Of a stretch of 64,000 nucleotides of DNA, positions 41,990 to 53,485 are shown piece after piece (the stretch's first letter is position 1; each line of letters starts with the position of its first letter). The DNA comes from Trichoderma breve (lineage: Eukaryota > Ascomycota > Sordariomycetes > Hypocreales > Hypocreaceae): assembly GCF_028502605.1 (NCBI RefSeq), contig NC_079236.1, positions 1,984,001 through 2,048,000 of the forward strand, read 5' to 3'. The notes beneath the pieces are model-generated. The model made no database searches. It saw nothing but the letters and a program-made list of their open reading frames with translations, and was not told the DNA's origin. Position numbers and translations under genes: made by a program.

Positions 41990-43927
41990 TTACACGTTCT
42001 CGGCGGGACCACCGGCCTCGCTTTGTTTCGTCGGGGCATTGGCCAATGCTGCATTGTGTTCCTCCTCCTTCTCAGTGGTCTCGTCTGCGCTCGTATCGTC
42101 CGTCTTAGGCTCATCCGCCGGAGCAGAGAAGACTGGGGCGATCTTGCTCTTTGACCTAATCTTGGCGCCATAGAAGTAGAAAGCGAAGGGAATGGGAGCA
42201 AGTACAAGAGCTACGCAGCCCAGTAGTGTCGAAGCCCACTGGATGTGCATGCCAAGAAACATTTGACGACCAAAAAGCGGGAAAGCGGCGCCGAATAGAG
42301 ATCTCATAAAAGTGTTGCCGGCAAGAGCTGAGGCGGCGAACATGAGGTATGCATCGACAATATAGTTGAGGGCCTGAAGGAAGATCGACATGAGACCAAA
42401 GCCGGTGAGGATACCGCTGACAGCCGGGGCCGCCCAGTGAATGCTCTCCTTGTATCCAGTCCTGACATGTTGTTAGTTGACTGACTAAACGAAACGGGAG
42501 ATGAATTTGAGATAGACGACTTACCATCCGAACCAAAAGATACCGCCGGCAAACGCAATGCCACCAACCATCATGTTAGGCAATCGCCACTCGGGAATGG
42601 GAATACCGTGGTTGGCCTCGAGCTTGCGGTTGTACCACGGAACCTGGAGAATGATGGTGAGGGTCGCAATAAGCTCACCGATGATCAGGCCAAAGAAGGT
42701 CAGACCGGATTGACCCAAGTTGAAGCCATGGACACCGACGAAAACCAGGGGGTATGCGGTAAAGAAAAGGTAGAGCAGCCCATAGATGAAGCTCATGTAA
42801 ATGGAGAGAAGCAGGATGATGGGCTCCGTGAAGAGGAGTCGCAAGGGACGGGTGAAATTCTTGCTGACGAGCTCGCCAAAGTCGATTTCGATTTCCTCTT
42901 GTTTGGCGTGAATGCCCCAGTTCTTGGTGCGACGTCGCAATTCCGAAGCCTTGCCAACGAGAATGACTGGTGGGTACGACTCGGAGAGGAAGAACAAGTC
43001 TAGAATGAAGGCGGCGAATCCCATAATAGCAGGGAGATACTCCGTCCAGCGCCATCCCAAGTATGATTCGACAATGAAGCCGCCGATGAAAGGCGCCAGC
43101 ATGGGACCGGTAAAGACAGTCATGGAGAAGATGGCAATCGCCGTTCCTCGAGTCCTGTTGTCGAACATGTCGGAGAAGACCGCAGCAACGACAGCCAGGG
43201 GGGCGGCGCCGAAGAAACCGCCGAAGAATCGACAGATGAGAACGGTCTGAATGTCCTTGGCGGTGGCGGTTGCGATGGTGAAGAGGGAGAAGCCAAAGAT
43301 GGAGAGGACAATGGGCAGACGGCGGCCCTTGAGTTCGGACAAGGGAGCCCAGAGACTGGGACCAAAGGCGAAACCCAACACATACAGGGATGTGCCTAGA
43401 ATGCCAACCTCGAGGCCAACGTCAAACTTTGCAGCAACGGTGCTCGTTGCAGAGGAGAAGATGGAAGATGTAAAGGTACTCGTGACGGTGGTGTAGGCCA
43501 GCATGGCAGCCGTCAAGATCTTCTTTCGAAGAGGCCAGTTCTGGGCATGTAGGGGGTCGTTGGGTCCGTCAAACTCGACGACGTACTCTTCCTGGGCTGG
43601 CAGCTGGGGAGGATATGGCTTGCCACCGCCAAATGACGGCAATGGCTTTCGAGAAGCTCTACTCTCAGTACGAATTGAGCCTCCAACAGTGTTAACGTGC
43701 TGGCTTCGTTGAGTTGCAATGCGACTCAGGGCGGTGGGGTGGCGCTCCAGATCGTTCTGCGTAGATACACGACTCATGTTTCTGCGGAATACGCTGCCTT
43801 CTGAAGACGCGGACGAGGCTGATGATGCCGTGATAACGCGCTCTATTTCGTTGCTGGCCCGGCTCTGATAGCGCTCGGGGGAGGCAGAGCGCTCTGCCTC
43901 CATGAGTTCCCGGTCGAGGGGATCCAT
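41990..43927 (-). CDS. MFS transporter, DHA1 family (drug/polyamine type)
   Basis: Two exons on the minus strand: 43927-42525 and 42461-41990, giving 624 residues. The frame is open just upstream, but the first ATG is 43927 (MDPLDRELMEAERS). A long cytosolic N-terminus precedes 12 predicted membrane segments. The loop between segments 2 and 3 reads GPSLWAPLSELKGRRLPI, a signature of the fungal Tpo1/Flu1-like DHA1 group; a further marker is FTGPMLAPFIGGFI. The C-terminal tail is acidic. The second exon supplies the last membrane segments (YKESIHWAAPAVSGILTGFG). Proton-driven export of drugs or polyamines across the plasma membrane is the family role; the true substrate is unknown. Confidence 0.88.
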
Positions 43928-46900
43928 GGCGACCAAGTCGGTGACGCTTCTCGCTATGTGTGATGTGAAATCCGCAATCTGCTTCCCAATTGGCAGCTGT
44001 AGCAGCTACAAGAAGGAGCTATAAGAAAAGAGAGGCCAGAGAGAAGAGAGGACGAGTCTCGGGATGATATAACAAATATTGAGTGTCCGAAGAGGATTTC
44101 TGTTCAAGAAGAACAAAATCTCCAGCGCCGAAAGAGGAGAGAGAAAAGAAGAGGGATGTGAGAGCTAGAAGGGCCAGGGCCGAAAAGCTTGTCGCAGGGA
44201 CGGCAGTTGTGCGATAGGTGGAACGAGGAGTCTACGGTACGATTGATCGGGAGCTAGGTGGACCAAGATATCATGTACTCGCTACTCGGCTGTTTTAGAC
44301 CGGCCGAGTGTTACCGGAACAGGATAAGCAGTCGGCAGGCTAGTACGAGTATAGAGTAGTTGACGAGCCGGTGGGGCGAACTATTAGGTAAGGTGGATGC
44401 GATGATGAAGAAGAGTTACGAGTGAGTCGTATGAGGTATGTGAGAAGAAGAGAAAAGAAAAATGTCGGTCGTATATCGTAATAAATGAAGACGGATAAAA
44501 AGAGTCGCCGGCGGAGGATATTCGCTCGTTCCAATGCTAAAACAGTCTGTAAAGACAAACAAGGGTGAAGAGTACACCAAGCCTATTGCATCAACTAACT
44601 AACTAGCAGGGCGACACAAAGGATCTCAGCGACTGCACGGAAAAGGATGGCGGATAAATAAGTACAACCAATGCATGTAAGACAAGACAAGCGCCGCACC
44701 GCTTTCTTTTATGGACGCCGGACTCGAATGCCAGAATATGTCACTAATTACTACCGTCAACACTCGGCTTAAAACTAGTTGATTACGGAGCATGTTCCGC
44801 TGAATATACAAATACCTACTACAAGCAGAGAGGTTCGGCCCCCCGATGTTACCCAGCCCGTCGATGGGGCCGGCTTTGAAATCTCTGCGCTCCTGACAGG
44901 GCCCCTCCCCTATTTTTTTCGTCTGATTCTGCAGCAAACCTGCTTGGATGGACACCCAAGACACCAAACAATGGAGCCAGCTAAAATCCGAATGCCAGAT
45001 AGGGCTCGAGCTAGGGTCCTTGACTACCGGTGCGCATCCCGGATGTCTGGCTTGGCTCCACCGCTGCGTCGAAACATGTGGCATATCTACGAAACAGCAC
45101 GAATCGTGGTTCTAGGCTCGGGAGCCAGCCGTAGAACAATTGATGCCCAATGGCTTTTTTTTTTTCTGTTTTTCAAACATGTCCCCTGTTCTTTCAGGCT
45201 GTTGCCAAGCAGCCTTGCTCCACTGCATATCCAGCTCCGTCCCCTATGTCATTTCGGCCTGCTTTAGATAGAGTCAACTAAGACATGCTACATGTTTAAC
45301 TCCTCGGCACGGAGACAGCGGCCACGAACACGGCGGGTTTTGCACAATCAATCATCGTACTCCGTAATACACATACACATCTACGTATGATTGCATGGCT
45401 TGCATGGATATACCCACCGTTGGCGGACATCCATCAGAATTATTTCTAATACCGTAACATAGCCTCTCTCGGGCTCTGTCCCCATGGAGTGTCCGTCCGA
45501 TAGTTCTCTTCTATCCGCCGTTCTTGTCTCGGCCGGTTTCGCCTCTGCCGCTTACCTTTGCTGTGCAATGACGTAATTCCGCAATCTTTCCAGCACCAAT
45601 TTTTTTTCTGTCGGCAGCGGAAGGCCGAGAAGCGAACCTCAGCTGTCGGGCCTAGCACTAGGCGAATTGCGAATTAGGCGTGCAGCGAGTTGGTCAGCGG
45701 CTGATATCGGAACAAAGGGCCTGTTTATGTCGTGACAAAGTGGGATCTCTTACTGACCCCGGGGCAAAAGCTTGATTCCCTATCAGAAAGAACGAGAACG
45801 AGAATCGCCTCAGGGATTCCTCTAGTAGATTCCAGGACCTGCACATCTTGAAAACCCCTGGCGGCGCGGCCATGATTTATGCGCCGGCTGGGTCGTGTCC
45901 TGATTGGCCGGTGAACATGTCCGGGAACGGAGAATATCGTATAAAGTCCGACGCCGAGGTTTATCGCAGCACAGCGAATCCCATTTACTTGCAGACACGG
46001 CATTGTCGCCCAGGAATACAGGAATAGCATCAGCATCTTCATCTGGACCGGCAACTTAAGCTCCCGCTCTGCCTTATCAAATCTCTGTGCACGAACGATG
46101 GAGCCGTGCACAGCGCGGGATGGTTACCTCAGCAAGCTTATGTACTTGGCCATCCAAGCTTGCTTGCGATCGGGCTTTGTCACTTGTGTGTCTTGGTGAT
46201 GACTTTGCATGCCCAGAATGGCAACTTGCATTGGTAATCGATGGATGCTAAAGACTACATTCATACCAATTCAGAATACAATTGAAGTCCTGTATCCAAG
46301 AATTCGAAGAAACAAAGACACTATTGATCTCTAGAACGTGAACAATCCTGCTGCAATCTACATGTACACTGCTCTCACATTGGTTTGCTTCAATCCTTCA
46401 CTCAGTCTCCATAACCACCCGAGGACGCGTCGCATAGTCTGCAACAAGTATCAATAAAAAAATAGTCGACTTTCAACCAACGAATCGAATAGTTAGTGCG
46501 CAACGATAATGTCGCTTCGTAGGCAAATGATCCCATTTTCCACGCGTCGCCTAAGGGGCTGACCGGATCCTTCCAAAGTCCATGTCGCTAAAAAGTCCGG
46601 CTGAGTGGCTGAAGCTGAAGAAAAGTGACACGAGCAAAAGTCTAAACGGAGAGTTGGGCAGCTCAAGACTTCACTGATCGGATTTTTCTCAAATGAATAC
46701 AAAAAGGCTTGCAGACGTCTTGTTTCGAGGACGGATGAATCAGTAAATCATCAAAGCAATTCTCGCATCACAGCCTCTCCTGTTTTCATCGACATCTCAT
46801 TGATAATAAGCTTTACACCGTAGCTCACTTACACTACGACGGCCACTTACAGCGACTCCGCACAAGACACCACCACTACACTGAAAAGACTCTATTCAAT
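43928..46900. other. Long intergenic region, no gene recognised
   Basis: About 3 kb between divergent genes (MFS transporter and FAD monooxygenase). The part next to the MFS gene is purine-rich on the plus strand. A TACTCCGTA motif is at 45358-45366. Open frames at 44626-45084, 44779-45267 and 45725-46111 overlap on opposite strands or lack features and were not called. Confidence 0.5.
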
Positions 46901-48226
46901 ATGCAAAACCTCAAGATTGCCATCATTGGAGCTGGCCCAGCTGGTGAATTGCCCCAATTACTAAGAAAAGCCATTTCGTTTTGTCAACGCCAGCAACTGA
47001 CCTTCAAAATAGGCTGCACTCTTGCCCGACTCCTTCATCTTGGAGGCATTCAAGCCACCGTATTCGAAGGCGAGGCCTCTGCCAATGTCAGAACTCAAGG
47101 CGGAACTCTCGACCTGCACACTACCTCCGGCCTGGCCGCCGTCAAAGAAGCCGGCCTATGGGACATCTTTCTATCGCATGCGCGCTACGATGGTCAATAC
47201 ATGGCCATTGTGGACAAGGACCTTTACTATTACGTCGTCCGAGGTGCTGACGCCGAGTCAAACATCGCTTTTGGCGAACGCCCGGAGATTGATCGAGTGA
47301 AGCTCAGAGAAATCTTGCTCGACTCTCTTCCTGAAGGAACCGTTAAATGGGGACACCGCCTGCAAAAGGTTGAGGGCAGCACCTTGACCTTTACCAATGG
47401 AACTACCGCCAGTTTCGACCTTGTTGTCGGTGCCGATGGTGCGTTTAGCAAGGTCCGCCTATCCATTGCGCCGGAGCTGCTGCCGGAGTACACTAGAGTG
47501 GCAATGCACGACATCTCTATCCCCGACGCTGAAAAGACTTCTCCTGAGACTTACAAAATCGTCAACCGCGGGAGTATTTTTGCCAGTGCGGACGGTCAGC
47601 GATTCACCCTCCAGCAAATGGGCGATGGCAGCATTTCCATGGGTTTTAATTTCGTCCGCGAGGATCCCGACTGGATGAAGCCCGAGAAGTGTGGCTACGA
47701 CGCCGAAGATCTCATCGAGGTGAAGAAGGCCTTGAAGAAAGAGCTGGAACATTGGGGTCCTCAGTTTCATCAAGCACTCGACGCTGCTCAGGGGCGAACA
47801 ACGACCAGGTCACTGTGGCGACTGCCTATTGGACAGAAGTGGCAGCACAAATCCGGCGTCACTCTTATTGGTGATGCTGCCCATTTGATGACGCCTCATG
47901 CTGGCGAGGGCGTGAACCAAGCCCTCGAGGATGCTATGCTACTTGCTCGACTGATTCTCAAAGCTCAGAGTGTCGAAGAGCTTGATGAACATATCCGTAG
48001 ATTTGAGTCCGACATGATAGCTCGTGTCAAACCGATTCAGGAGCTCGCTTGGGATCGCTGCCAGGGGTTGATGTTCACCGAGGGCGTGCCAAAGACTCTT
48101 GTCGACAGAGTGATGCAGCGTCGAAAGCAGCAAATGGCAGAGGGCAAGTCTGCAGAGGAGCTCAAGAAAATGGATGAAGCCATCGCCAAGGCTCAAGCAG
48201 AGGCTGATGCTATGAATCGGACCTGA
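46901..48226 (+). CDS. FAD-dependent monooxygenase, TetX/UbiH-like
   Basis: Two exons: 46901-46943 and 47013-48226, giving 418 residues. The 69-nt intron has no stop and keeps the frame. Removing it restores the dinucleotide-binding motif (IAIIGAGPAG joined to CTLARLLHLGG), so splicing was chosen. Other marks are the E-x5-RxQGG region (VRTQGGTLDLHT), the GD region (LVVGADGAFSKVR) and the second FAD motif (LIGDAAHLMTPHAGEGVN). The enzyme probably hydroxylates an aromatic or related small molecule with NAD(P)H and oxygen; bacterial relatives include TetX. The substrate is unknown, and no biosynthetic cluster surrounds it. The Lys/Glu-rich C-terminal helix (RKQQMAEGKSAEELKKMDEA) is a small extension. 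Confidence 0.9.
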   Translation: MQNLKIAIIGAGPAGELPQLLRKAISFCQRQQLTFKIGCTLARLLHLGGIQATVFEGEASANVRTQGGTLDLHTTSGLAAVKEAGLWDIFLSHARYDGQYMAIVDKDLYYYVVRGADAESNIAFGERPEIDRVKLREILLDSLPEGTVKWGHRLQKVEGSTLTFTNGTTASFDLVVGADGAFSKVRLSIAPELLPEYTRVAMHDISIPDAEKTSPETYKIVNRGSIFASADGQRFTLQQMGDGSISMGFNFVREDPDWMKPEKCGYDAEDLIEVKKALKKELEHWGPQFHQALDAAQGRTTTRSLWRLPIGQKWQHKSGVTLIGDAAHLMTPHAGEGVNQALEDAMLLARLILKAQSVEELDEHIRRFESDMIARVKPIQELAWDRCQGLMFTEGVPKTLVDRVMQRRKQQMAEGKSAEELKKMDEAIAKAQAEADAMNRT

Positions 48227-48702
48227 TGCATAGAGCTACGAGTCTAGCTTCGTCAACCAGAAGGTTCTCATAGCTAGATTCAGCAAACTTTGCTTCTCAA
48301 AGATTGTTCGTTTTGGGTCGTTTTGATATTTAGTTTAGTCTGATGCTGTGTTCACGCAGGTTGAGATGTCAGCGAGCGAGCAACATTTAGGTTGATTTGA
48401 TCTGTTTCGTCACATGATATGTAAGGGTCTAACAACCCAATCAGATATTTCAATTATTTCAAATAGTATCATATATTTCTTATGAAATGCTCTTTCCTTT
48501 CCAAGTTGATATGAGAATATGTGGCAGGCAACAGAGTGCCGCGTACCTGCTGCGTCACAGCTAAGCAACCCCGCGCCGAACGTGTTTCTCTTAGACAACC
48601 AAAATCACCACCAGAGGATTAACTTGGCCTCTAAGTAAACATCAACTCGTCAAAAACAACAAACCACTGTCAATAACTAGGCGAAAAGATATATCATCCA
48701 GG
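48227..48702. other. Intergenic region, no gene recognised
   Basis: 3' flank of the monooxygenase gene and promoter of the hydrolase gene. Nothing else was seen. Confidence 0.5.
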
Positions 48703-49461
48703 ATGCCGACCGAAGGCGTTTACATACGGCCATCTGGGCAGAAGACCTTCATCCCGTTGGAAAACAACCCAGAAGTATTCACATCGCTCGTGCACGACCT
48801 CGGAGTGTCGCCCGATCTCGGATTCTACGATGTCTATAGCCTCGACGATGCCGATCTCCTTTCGTTGGTGCCTCGTCCAGTTCTAGCCCTGATATTCATC
48901 ACTCCCGCACAGATGTATTTTGCCGTTCGCGAGGAAGACAAGACTGCCGTGTCACCTGCGCAGTTGACCTACGATAAGAGTGGTGATGAAGAACCCATCA
49001 TCTGGTTTCAACAAACAATCGGCCATTCATGCGGCCTTATGGCGTTGTTGCATTCCGTAGCCAACGGCGAAGCGAGAAAGTTTGTTCAGAAAGAGTCCTT
49101 CTTAGACGGCCTGCTGAACGAAGCTACGCCGCTTAAGCCTGTCGAAAGAGCAGCTCTGTTGTACAACAATGAAGAGCTTGAGAAGAAACACATGAAGGCT
49201 GCCAGAACTGGAAATTCTCATCCACCTGGGGCAAACGAAGACAACCATTTCCATTTCATCTCTTTCGTCAAGGGAAAAGATGGTCATTTGTGGGAGCTGG
49301 AGGGCGCCACGGACGGTCCCGTAGACCGAGGACTGATGCAGGAAGACGATGACGTGCTGAGTGAAGGAGCTCTGAGCCAAGCAATACGCAAGTTTTTGGC
49401 AGCCGGAAATGGGAATCCAAACTTTAGCATTGTGGCATTGGCCAAGAAGCCCGCTGAGTGA
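48703..49461 (+). CDS. Ubiquitin carboxyl-terminal hydrolase, UCH family (C12)
   Basis: Single exon of 252 residues from ATG 48703, the usual size for UCH-L3/Yuh1-type enzymes. The oxyanion Gln and nucleophile Cys are visible in WFQQTIGHSCGLMALLHS (Q104, C110). The general-base His is in NHFHFISF (H184). The family's third residue, normally Asp in the pattern ELDG, reads ELEG here (E200, in LWELEGATDGP). The crossover loop lies at about 155-178. The enzyme removes small adducts from the ubiquitin (or Nedd8) C-terminus in the cytosol. The Asp-to-Glu position should be compared with other fungi before being called unusual. Confidence 0.93.
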   Translation: MPTEGVYIRPSGQKTFIPLENNPEVFTSLVHDLGVSPDLGFYDVYSLDDADLLSLVPRPVLALIFITPAQMYFAVREEDKTAVSPAQLTYDKSGDEEPIIWFQQTIGHSCGLMALLHSVANGEARKFVQKESFLDGLLNEATPLKPVERAALLYNNEELEKKHMKAARTGNSHPPGANEDNHFHFISFVKGKDGHLWELEGATDGPVDRGLMQEDDDVLSEGALSQAIRKFLAAGNGNPNFSIVALAKKPAE

Positions 49462-49830
49462 GATATCACGTCGTCATGAAGGAAGCTTGTATCTAGACTA
49501 CAAGAAACGACAGAGATCGATATTCTAGTAAGCATAAATCGAAAATGAAAATCTATTGACCCCATACGGCCAATAAGACATTTGCGAGCAATCCAAGCAT
49601 GTCGCCATGTGGCACTGCGTATCTTATCAGATCTTGATCTCAAACAGGGCTCCTTTTACATCCATGGTGGGACGGGAAGCGTCACCGAGCCTTAGTGCCG
49701 GGGTCACGCCGCCATTCCATTTCGGAACTTTGGAATCCGATTTGCTCCAAACAACTCCAACTTCAACTTTCCTCTTGAAGCTCATGGGCGCGACACAATC
49801 GTGGCACCAGCGTCGGAGTTTGCTATCGAA
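49462..49830. other. Intergenic region, no gene recognised
   Basis: Short region holding the 3' flank of the hydrolase gene and the leader of the transporter gene. The frame of the transporter is open from 49801 but lacks ATG before 49831. Confidence 0.5.
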
Positions 49831-51552
49831 ATGGATAGCTCCCAGGCGCCGCTGATCTCGAGCAACCGCCACGATGACGATGCGCCATACGATGCCGTTG
49901 ACGACGAGCCTGGATCGAGAGCTTCCCCAGCGAAGGCGACGGACGGCCATCCTGGCCTGTTTGTTTTGATTTTAACCTTTGCTGCCGGCATAAGTGGACT
50001 CTTGTTCGGATGTGAGTCTTTTTGGCCGTCTGTGAGTTACGGGAAGCTGCTGACGAGTCGGGTGTTCTCTAGATGATACCGGTGTCATATCTGCCACGCT
50101 CGTCTCGATTGGAAAGGCGCTGTCGGACCGAGATCTTACTTCGATGGACAAGTCGATCATCACGTCGTCAACCTCTTTGTTTGCGCTTCTCATATCGCCG
50201 TTCTCGTCCATCATTGCCGACCGGCTAGGCCGCAAACGAGTCATTCTATACGCCGATGTTCTGTTCATCGTCGGGGCAGTTCTACAAGCCGTCAGCTCTA
50301 CTGTGCCGGTCATGGTAGCCGGCCGCTGCATTATTGGCGCCGCGGTGGGAGCGGCAAGCTTTGTGGTGCCTCTATACATTGCCGAGATTGCGCCGTCGTC
50401 ATACAGAGGCCGTCTGGTGACTATCAATGTGCTCTTCATCACGCTTGGGCAGATGGCGGCGTACATCATTGGCTGGGCGCTGTCTACATATGCGTCAAAA
50501 GAGACTGGGTGGCGGTGGATGGTGGGATTGGGTGCGCTACCGGCGGGTTTGCAGGGTGCTCTTGTCGCCTTCATGCCAGAGACACCGCGCTGGTTGGTAA
50601 AGGCTGGGAGATCTGATGATGCCAAACGTGTTATTCAAAAGGTCAATGGCGTCCAAGGACGATTTGATGGCACTGCAGATGCTATTATCAAGGAGATTGA
50701 GATTGAAGTCCGCGAAGAGGAAGAGGCACGGCATCTTCAAGACCGCCAGGCATCAGGCCCTTGGAAGGGACTCGGTGCGTGGCACGAGCTCTTGGGTGAG
50801 GGCAAGCATCGCCGCGCACTAGCTATTGCGTGTCTCCTACAGGGGCTGCAGCAGCTGTGTGGTTTTGTAAGTACTTCTTGAGCAACTTGAGTTTATAATT
50901 TCCCTGTGACTAATTTGGAATGACTGCCTAGAACTCGCTGATGTATTTCTCGGCCACCATATTCTCCATCATGGGGTTTGAGAGTCCTACACTGACATCT
51001 CTCATCGTTGCGATTACTAACTTTGTCTTTACGCTTATTGCCCTGGGCCTCATCGACCGTATCGGCCGCCGACGCATCTTGCTATACTCGATACCCTTCA
51101 TGGCTTTGGGCCTGCTGTTAGCCGCAGCCGGTTTCTCATATCTATCTCTGGAACCGTCACCAGTAACTCGTGATGACGATGCCACGGCACCAGCAGGCGA
51201 AGGTGAGACCAGGTCGGCCGTCGTCGTCCTCGTCAGCATCATGATTTACGTGGCATCATATGCTCTCGGCCTAGGCAACGTGCCATGGATGCAGAGCGAG
51301 CTGTTTCCTTTGTCTGTCCGTTCAGTGGGCAGCGGAGTTGCGACGGCAACCAACTGGGCAGCAAACTTTGCTGTTGGCTTGACATTTCTGCCGCTGATGG
51401 ATGCACTGAGTCCGTCGTGGACGTTTGTTCTTTACGCGGCGGTCTGTGCCGTTGGGTATGGCCTTGTTTGGCGGATATATCCCGAGACGGCCGGTTTGAG
51501 TCTGGAGGAGGCCACGGCGTTGCTAGACAACGGATGGGGCGTGCGACGATGA
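49831..51552 (+). CDS. MFS sugar porter, myo-inositol transporter-like
   Basis: Three exons: 49831-50011, 50073-50866 and 50932-51552, giving 531 residues; introns are 61 and 65 nt. Splicing rebuilds the family motif ISGLLFGYDTGVISATLVSI in segment 1. Further signatures are RLGRKRVILYAD after segment 2, PETPRWLV after segment 6, GLQQLCGFNSLMYFSATIF in segment 7, DRIGRRRILLYS after segment 8 and PETAGLSLEEA at the end. Twelve membrane segments are expected. The GYDTGVIS and FNSLMYFSATIF wording resembles fungal proton/myo-inositol symporters (Itr group), so inositol is the best guess; other polyols or sugars are possible. It sits in the plasma membrane. Confidence 0.9.
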
Positions 51553-53485
51553 CAGAGCAATCTGACTTGTTTTTTTTTTTTAAATTTAATTTCATCTGAT
51601 AGAGCAAGGGACATAAAATCACGAACACGGAATTAAAGTCAAATATATTGCGTGATACATACGGAGTACCTACTTTTGCGGACTTTTCAGGGACCGCGTT
51701 GCCATGGTAGCTGTGTAAGTGTCTGGGATTGTGCAAGGTATCATGCAAGGTACCGCAGTCGGTGGCTGGAACCCTTCACCTGAGGGGGCTCAGCACGGGA
51801 GCATTCTAGAAAGCTTCCAGATGGCGCGTTTGTCGAGTACAGTAAAGAGAGGGACATTTGCACGTGGCATCAGTCGGATGCCACGGCTGTATTGTGATAG
51901 ATTGATAGATGCTAGTGGGAGACACGCTCAGATTGTGAAACTGGATGAATATCACGCAAAGGGCACATGTGCTAAACTAGGTACCTGCTTATTGTCTTAG
52001 TATGATTTTACGTACGAGCATACTAATCCATTCAACTACGTGAAATGAGTCGAATTGATCTGTGCTGAGAAATGAGTGTCTATCGTCAATCTCAGATGAA
52101 GCACTTCACAGAAACAATGTGGTAGATCTACAGTAAATCTACAAAGGAAGTAGACCAGGCTTGACAGGGCTATTATTAGCACTGAGGACACCAAACTCGT
52201 ATCTTGCAGTGACTATCCATCAACCGCACTTTAAACTCATGGTGGGCTCCGTTGGGCAGCTATAAATAAAATTCACGGCCAGTCACATTGAAATGCTGCC
52301 CAACGTTATAGCGCACTTCAGCCACTCACAACCTCCGGTTCCTGCGCTGGCGCTATTCGTTTTGATCTGCTGATGTGCAAGTTGCGCATGTCGTGGCCCC
52401 CCGTCGATTGGCGGTGCATCAGGGCTGGCCAGTCACTGGGACGGGATAAAAGATAGGGGGTTGAAAGAGGAAAAAAAAGAACCCGACGATAAAAAAAATA
52501 AAAATTTACGTGGTATGTGTGCGTTTTATGTGGCCTCTTCCCTCCGTCACAGCTGAGGAGTCTCTCAACGCTTCCATCTCATCTCGTTTCATCTCCATCT
52601 CCGGGAGAAACTCACTACAAGCTTCCCTATCTCAACACCTACTGTAGTCCACTGCACTGTTTCTTTTCGCTCTGCGGAACAGAGATAACGAACCCTTGAC
52701 CTCTGGAACCTTGTCTGAGACACCTTTTTATTCTTAAATCAGCGGTACTTCGTATTCTCTCTCCTCAACGCAAACGGAGCCTTTTATGAGCCTCCATCCA
52801 TCGGACCCGAAGCTTCTCCGGGTTGTACCTTAACCGTAGACTGGCAGAGGTAAAGGTACATGGCACGTGCAGTTCAGGTGGACGAACGGACTTGCGCTTA
52901 CCACACACAGACCCCCTCTCGCTCTCTTCGCTCAACATACGAACCCGGCACACAAACCAGCCTCTCTCAGCGCCATTCCTTTTCTTCTGCTTGTCTTCTG
53001 TTGTCGTCTTTAGGGTTACCTCTCAGTCTCTGACTCTCAGAGTCCCGTCTTCCGCAGTTCAGCCATCGCCACATCTGGCCTTTCGCTCCTGGCGCCGACT
53101 CTGTGTGTGCGCATCCCGAATACGGCCTCTTTGCTTCTGCCGTCTGCCGCTCGTTGGATGATGTGACGCTTGTTCGTTGTCGCACTTGACTGTCGCTGTC
53201 TGTGTCTATAAATTGCTTGGACGAAACACCTCAACGCCCAACGATCGACTTATTCTACGTCCCGTCGAGCATATATCATTGCTCGTTCGTTCGCTCTCAA
53301 ATCCGCCACACGACGCTTTCTTCGACCCGCTAGCCAGCCACCCGTTTGGCTCCCGCGATCAACGGCCCGTCGAGCGAATATCAGGGGGAAGCCGATCTGA
53401 CAAGAAACCACAACGCTATCCTACCTTTGGAAGGGCCCAAAAAAGCCAAGAAGCAGATTAGAAAGGAGATATAAGAAGCACAACG
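51553..53485. other. Intergenic region with long C/T-rich leader of bud6
   Basis: No gene recognised. GGTACC occurs at 51748 and again near 51979, and TACGGAGTA at 51660-51668. From about 52510 to 53485 the plus strand is rich in C and T, as is common in long leaders of fungal housekeeping genes, so the bud6 transcript probably starts well upstream of 53486. Confidence 0.5.

Noticed and set aside
44626..45267. Overlapping frames of about 150 codons on both strands
   Set aside because: Neither strand shows a domain, and each is the shadow of the other.
45725..46111. 128-codon minus-strand frame
   Set aside because: No conserved feature; composition unlike the neighbouring genes.
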